Of a DNA stretch of 64,000 nucleotides, positions 61,407-64,000 are shown in pieces. This DNA is from Lewinellaceae bacterium (lineage in GTDB: Bacteria; Bacteroidota; Bacteroidia; Chitinophagales; Saprospiraceae): contig JACJYE010000006.1 in NCBI GenBank assembly GCA_020636255.1, forward strand, positions 1-64,000, given 5' to 3'. The notes beneath the pieces are model-generated. The model did no database searches. It was not told where the DNA came from and saw only the letters and a program-made list of their open reading frames with translations. Both the position numbers and the translations under genes were made by a program. Every line of letters starts with the position of its first letter. Within the stretch, counting starts at the first letter, position 1.

Positions 61407-62849
61407 TTAGCGGTTCTGCGTTTCCTTCTGCCGCATCTCGATGATCTTATCCATCACTTCTTCGAGCTGCTCCGCGCCGATGCGCTTGGAGAGGATCTCC
61501 TTATTGCGGTCCAGGATGAAGATCTGCGGGGTCGTTTTGATATTGTAAATGGTCATGAAACGCGAGCGCAGATAAGGGTCTACGAGGTGCATCCAGTCGC
61601 CGATCCCCTGCTCGTCGATGTATTCCCAGCAGGGCGGCACCTCATCGGTAAACTTGGTACAGATGGCAATGACCTTCACGCCTTTATCCTTATATTTTTC
61701 ATAGAACGCTTTCATATAGGGCGTCGACTTCTTGCAATGGCCGCAGTCGTAGCGCCAAAAGTACAGCACCGTATAATCAGACTGCACGTCGTACAGTTCG
61801 ACGGGGTTGCCCTCCCGGTCCTGCAGCAGCAGGTTGGGCGCCTTTTTACCGATGAGCAGAGGTTCGAGGCTCTTCGCATTCTCGATGATCTTCTGCAGTT
61901 GCTCCTCATCCGTCCAGGGAGCCAGCCCCCTGGCGTAATAATCGTCCACCAGGTGGACATACACGGCGTCCATGCCGACGATGTTGGAGCGGGCATATTC
62001 GTTGAGGAAGTGGATCAGGTAGTACTTGAAAGTCTCCTCAGCCGGCTTCATGCGTTCGAGTACGAAGTCGATGGCTTTGGAGATGGTATCGGGGTGTTGT
62101 ACCTGCAATTTGTTCACGAAATAGTCGACGCGCTGGAACAGGAAAGGCGTGCGCAGCATACTGGGGTCGCCCAGGCCGAGGTTATCGAAGTAGTGGGACT
62201 GGGTATAACGCCAGCGCTTGACCTGCAGTTCTTCGCCCTCTCCTTCGAGTTCCTTGGGCATATCGAGAGGCTGGTTGGCGTGTACGATAGCGGCTGTCAG
62301 CGTTTTGGGGTGTTTGGCGATCAGCTCATTCTGGAAAGCACGCACCTCTTCATCTATCCTGGCGCGTTTTTCTTCCAGCTTGCTCTTTTGCTTCTCATCG
62401 TCGCCGGCGGCGTTGATCTCTTCAGACAGTTTTTCAGCTACCGGTTTCTTTTCTTCCAGGAAGTTCAGGTACCGGTAAAAGAGCTCGTTGTCGGGCGCCC
62501 CTTCAAAGCGGATGCCTTTGAGCAGGTCCTTGGCGTTAGCGTACACGGTAAAGTATTGTTCCCTGGGCGTGGCCAGCAGCTGAAAAAAATTGTTGTCGGG
62601 CGCCAGAACGGCCAGGTAGACGCCGCCTTTGAGGGGCTCATCACCCGAGAATACGAAAAAACCGTTGGCATCTGCTTCTACCGTATCCAGCAGGTATTGC
62701 TTCTCTCCGTAGTGGTACCCCAGGAAAAGCTTGGGCTCGGTATAGCCCTCCAGTTTTATTCTGATCTCGTGCCCGCCGGCTTCCGTCTGAGCGGCGGCTT
62801 GCTGGAAGCAGAAAAAAGATAAAAAAGCAAAGATGGCCGGTAATCTCAT
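61407..62849 (-). CDS. TlpA-like thioredoxin-domain protein with DUF4369/DUF5106-type region
   Basis: 480 aa from the ATG at 62849 (MRLPAIFAFLSFFCF...AAAQ), which gives a proper signal peptide; the long frame to 62948 does not. A beta-rich N-terminal domain (~25-120, IRIKLEGYTEPKLFLGYHYG) resembles DUF4369, the middle is helical (DUF5106-like), and a C-terminal thioredoxin fold (~345-475) has the redox pair CGHC in FWRYDCGHCKKS. Periplasmic disulfide or haem-related redox role is expected. Confidence 0.88.
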   Translation of the reverse strand: MRLPAIFAFLSFFCFQQAAAQTEAGGHEIRIKLEGYTEPKLFLGYHYGEKQYLLDTVEADANGFFVFSGDEPLKGGVYLAVLAPDNNFFQLLATPREQYFTVYANAKDLLKGIRFEGAPDNELFYRYLNFLEEKKPVAEKLSEEINAAGDDEKQKSKLEEKRARIDEEVRAFQNELIAKHPKTLTAAIVHANQPLDMPKELEGEGEELQVKRWRYTQSHYFDNLGLGDPSMLRTPFLFQRVDYFVNKLQVQHPDTISKAIDFVLERMKPAEETFKYYLIHFLNEYARSNIVGMDAVYVHLVDDYYARGLAPWTDEEQLQKIIENAKSLEPLLIGKKAPNLLLQDREGNPVELYDVQSDYTVLYFWRYDCGHCKKSTPYMKAFYEKYKDKGVKVIAICTKFTDEVPPCWEYIDEQGIGDWMHLVDPYLRSRFMTIYNIKTTPQIFILDRNKEILSKRIGAEQLEEVMDKIIEMRQKETQNR

Positions 62850-62993
62850 CGTTCTTGGAATTTTGTTGGCAAAATAAAACGGTTGCAAATATCCATAGAA
62901 TGTGACAAAAGGGAGCGCCTTTACAGCTATAAATCGGGCTGCAAGCATAACATTAACGCCTCATTAACGAATTTTGCCCAATGCGGGCCGGCA

Positions 62994-64000
62994 TTAGCGG
63001 TTGTTGTTTTTCTTTTCGGATTCGGCCTGAAGTGACCGCAGTTTCTCTTCTGCCTGTTTGATCTGGTTCTGCAGGTTTTCGAGCCGCTGCTGTTCTGCGT
63101 CGGCTTTTTTGCGCGTTTCGGCGGCCTGCTGGGCAAGCTTCGCTTTCTCGTCTTCATAGCGGGCACGTTCCTGGGCGATCTTCTCGGCGGTATCCTCCTT
63201 CACTTTGGTGATCTGCGACAGTGCCTGCTGGCGGGCCTCGTAGATGGCCTCAGAAGCTTCCTGTTTGGCCATGTTGATCTCTTCCAGAGATTGCTTGCGG
63301 GCGGTTTCGGCATCAGCTACATACTGGGCTTTCTTTTCGGCCGACTGTTTGCGGGCGGCTTCCACTTCGGCCTGAGCGTTAGCGCGGGCCGAAGTCACCT
63401 CATCGCGGGCTTTATCCTGGGCGGCTTTCACTTCCGCTGCCAGCTCATTCTTTCTGGTGTCGGCATTAGCTTTTGCCTGGGCAACGGCTTCCGCTGCCTG
63501 GCGCTGGGTGTTGGCCACCTCCTGGGCGGCGGCCTCTTTGGCCTTGCCGACGGCTTCGGCCGATTGCTCCCGCACCTGCAGCACTTCCAGGGCTATGGCT
63601 TCCTTCTGTTTGGAAGCCTGCTCGCGGGCAGCTTTCACCTCATTGGCCGATTGTTCGCGGGCGGTGCTGATCTCCTGGGCTGCCTTTGCACGGGCATCGG
63701 CCAGGCCTGCGGCCAGTTGTTCGCGTTCGCGGGCGCTGTTCTCACGTGCCTGGCGCACTGCATCCGCTTCATCCTTTTTCACCTGGGCCACCTGCTCGGC
63801 TGAAGCCCGGCGGGCATCGGCTACCTGGTTTGCCGATTCCTGCCTGGCGCGTTCGGCCTGTTCGCGGGCTTCGCCGATCTCGCGGGCGGCATTTTCCCGG
63901 ATGGTGGTCAGTTCGCCGGCAGCGCGGTTTCGGGCCGCTGCGATCTCTTCCGCCGACATGCTTTTGATCTCCTGTTCCTTGGCGCGGGCATCGGCTACAG
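62994..64000 (-). CDS. Ala/Glu-rich coiled-coil protein, 5' end outside the window
   Basis: At least 335 residues of almost uninterrupted helix, extremely rich in Ala, Glu, Arg, Lys and Gln, with an ~11-residue repeat such as SAEAVGKAKEA, AAQEVANTQRQ and AAEAVAQAKAN. The C-terminus (EEKLRSLQAESEKKNNNR) ends it. The ATG at 63959 is internal: the frame stays open to the end of the window, so the start and any signal peptide lie outside. Likely a filamentous or cell-envelope spacer protein; no domain recognised. Confidence 0.75.
   Translation of the reverse strand, partial: VADARAKEQEIKSMSAEEIAAARNRAAGELTTIRENAAREIGEAREQAERARQESANQVADARRASAEQVAQVKKDEADAVRQARENSAREREQLAAGLADARAKAAQEISTAREQSANEVKAAREQASKQKEAIALEVLQVREQSAEAVGKAKEAAAQEVANTQRQAAEAVAQAKANADTRKNELAAEVKAAQDKARDEVTSARANAQAEVEAARKQSAEKKAQYVADAETARKQSLEEINMAKQEASEAIYEARQQALSQITKVKEDTAEKIAQERARYEDEKAKLAQQAAETRKKADAEQQRLENLQNQIKQAEEKLRSLQAESEKKNNNR

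Overview
The window is chromosomal DNA of a Bacteroidota bacterium, most likely a Saprospirales/Lewinella-type organism. This is inferred from a SusC/SusD pair, at least four type IX secretion (T9SS) C-terminal sorting domains, LytS/LytTR and PhoR/PhoB two-component pairs, DUF4296 and DUF4369/TlpA-type proteins, TAnnTTTG-like promoters without Shine-Dalgarno sites, and fairly GC-rich coding DNA. No rRNA, tRNA or CRISPR array was seen.

Layout. 0.1-3.4 kb: a secreted adhesin-like gene cut off by an IS903-like insertion sequence, with a beheaded glyoxalase-fold gene on the other side and no target duplication. 3.5-10.5 kb: one tight operon for a TolC / membrane-fusion protein / MacAB-type exporter, followed by a LytS-type kinase, a Spy-like LTxxQ periplasmic protein with an internal 87-bp duplication, and a LytTR response regulator. 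10.6-18.4 kb: aldo/keto reductase, an EVE-McrB type IV restriction-like ATPase without McrC, a small membrane protein, a composite hairpin-repeat cassette, a small secreted protein, a Nudix hydrolase divergent from pyrE, an M42 peptidase and a UbiA-like membrane protein. 18.6-39.6 kb: a large glycan-use locus. An AraC regulator diverges from susC-susD, a secreted multidomain protein with an unrecognised putative alpha/alpha catalytic domain, a five-LamG T9SS protein and a GH130 phosphorylase. Facing these is an operon for an ABC sugar importer (binding lipoprotein, two permeases, UgpC/MalK-type ATPase) with a second GH130 enzyme and a six-hairpin-like lipoprotein. Outer-membrane SusCD capture, secreted binding/cleavage, ABC uptake and cytoplasmic phosphorolysis could form one pathway, perhaps for a beta-mannoside or related glycan.

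39.7-52.4 kb: pirin, a HExxH secreted protein, an ATC-hydrolase/methyltransferase fusion, a FlaR-like P-loop kinase, two T9SS proteins, a GH53 galactanase and a hmuTUV-like haem importer. 52.4-60.4 kb: a decayed PEP-mutase-family pseudogene, a two-lobed aspartic protease, an ABC-F ATPase, an OmpA-family lipoprotein, a PhoR/PhoB pair, a DUF4296 lipoprotein and a SixA-like phosphatase. A short element with 20-bp terminal inverted repeats occurs complete once (59696-59859), partly once (53091-53201) and as terminal-repeat remnants twice (35132-35151, 54272-54284). Each copy sits 0-14 bp after the stop codon of a gene and in the same orientation relative to it. 60.6-64 kb: an SDR oxidoreductase, a TlpA-like thioredoxin lipoprotein/secreted protein and a long Ala/Glu-rich coiled-coil protein that runs off the window.

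Start codons were adjusted by hand where the longest open frame clearly overran its neighbour or a signal peptide.
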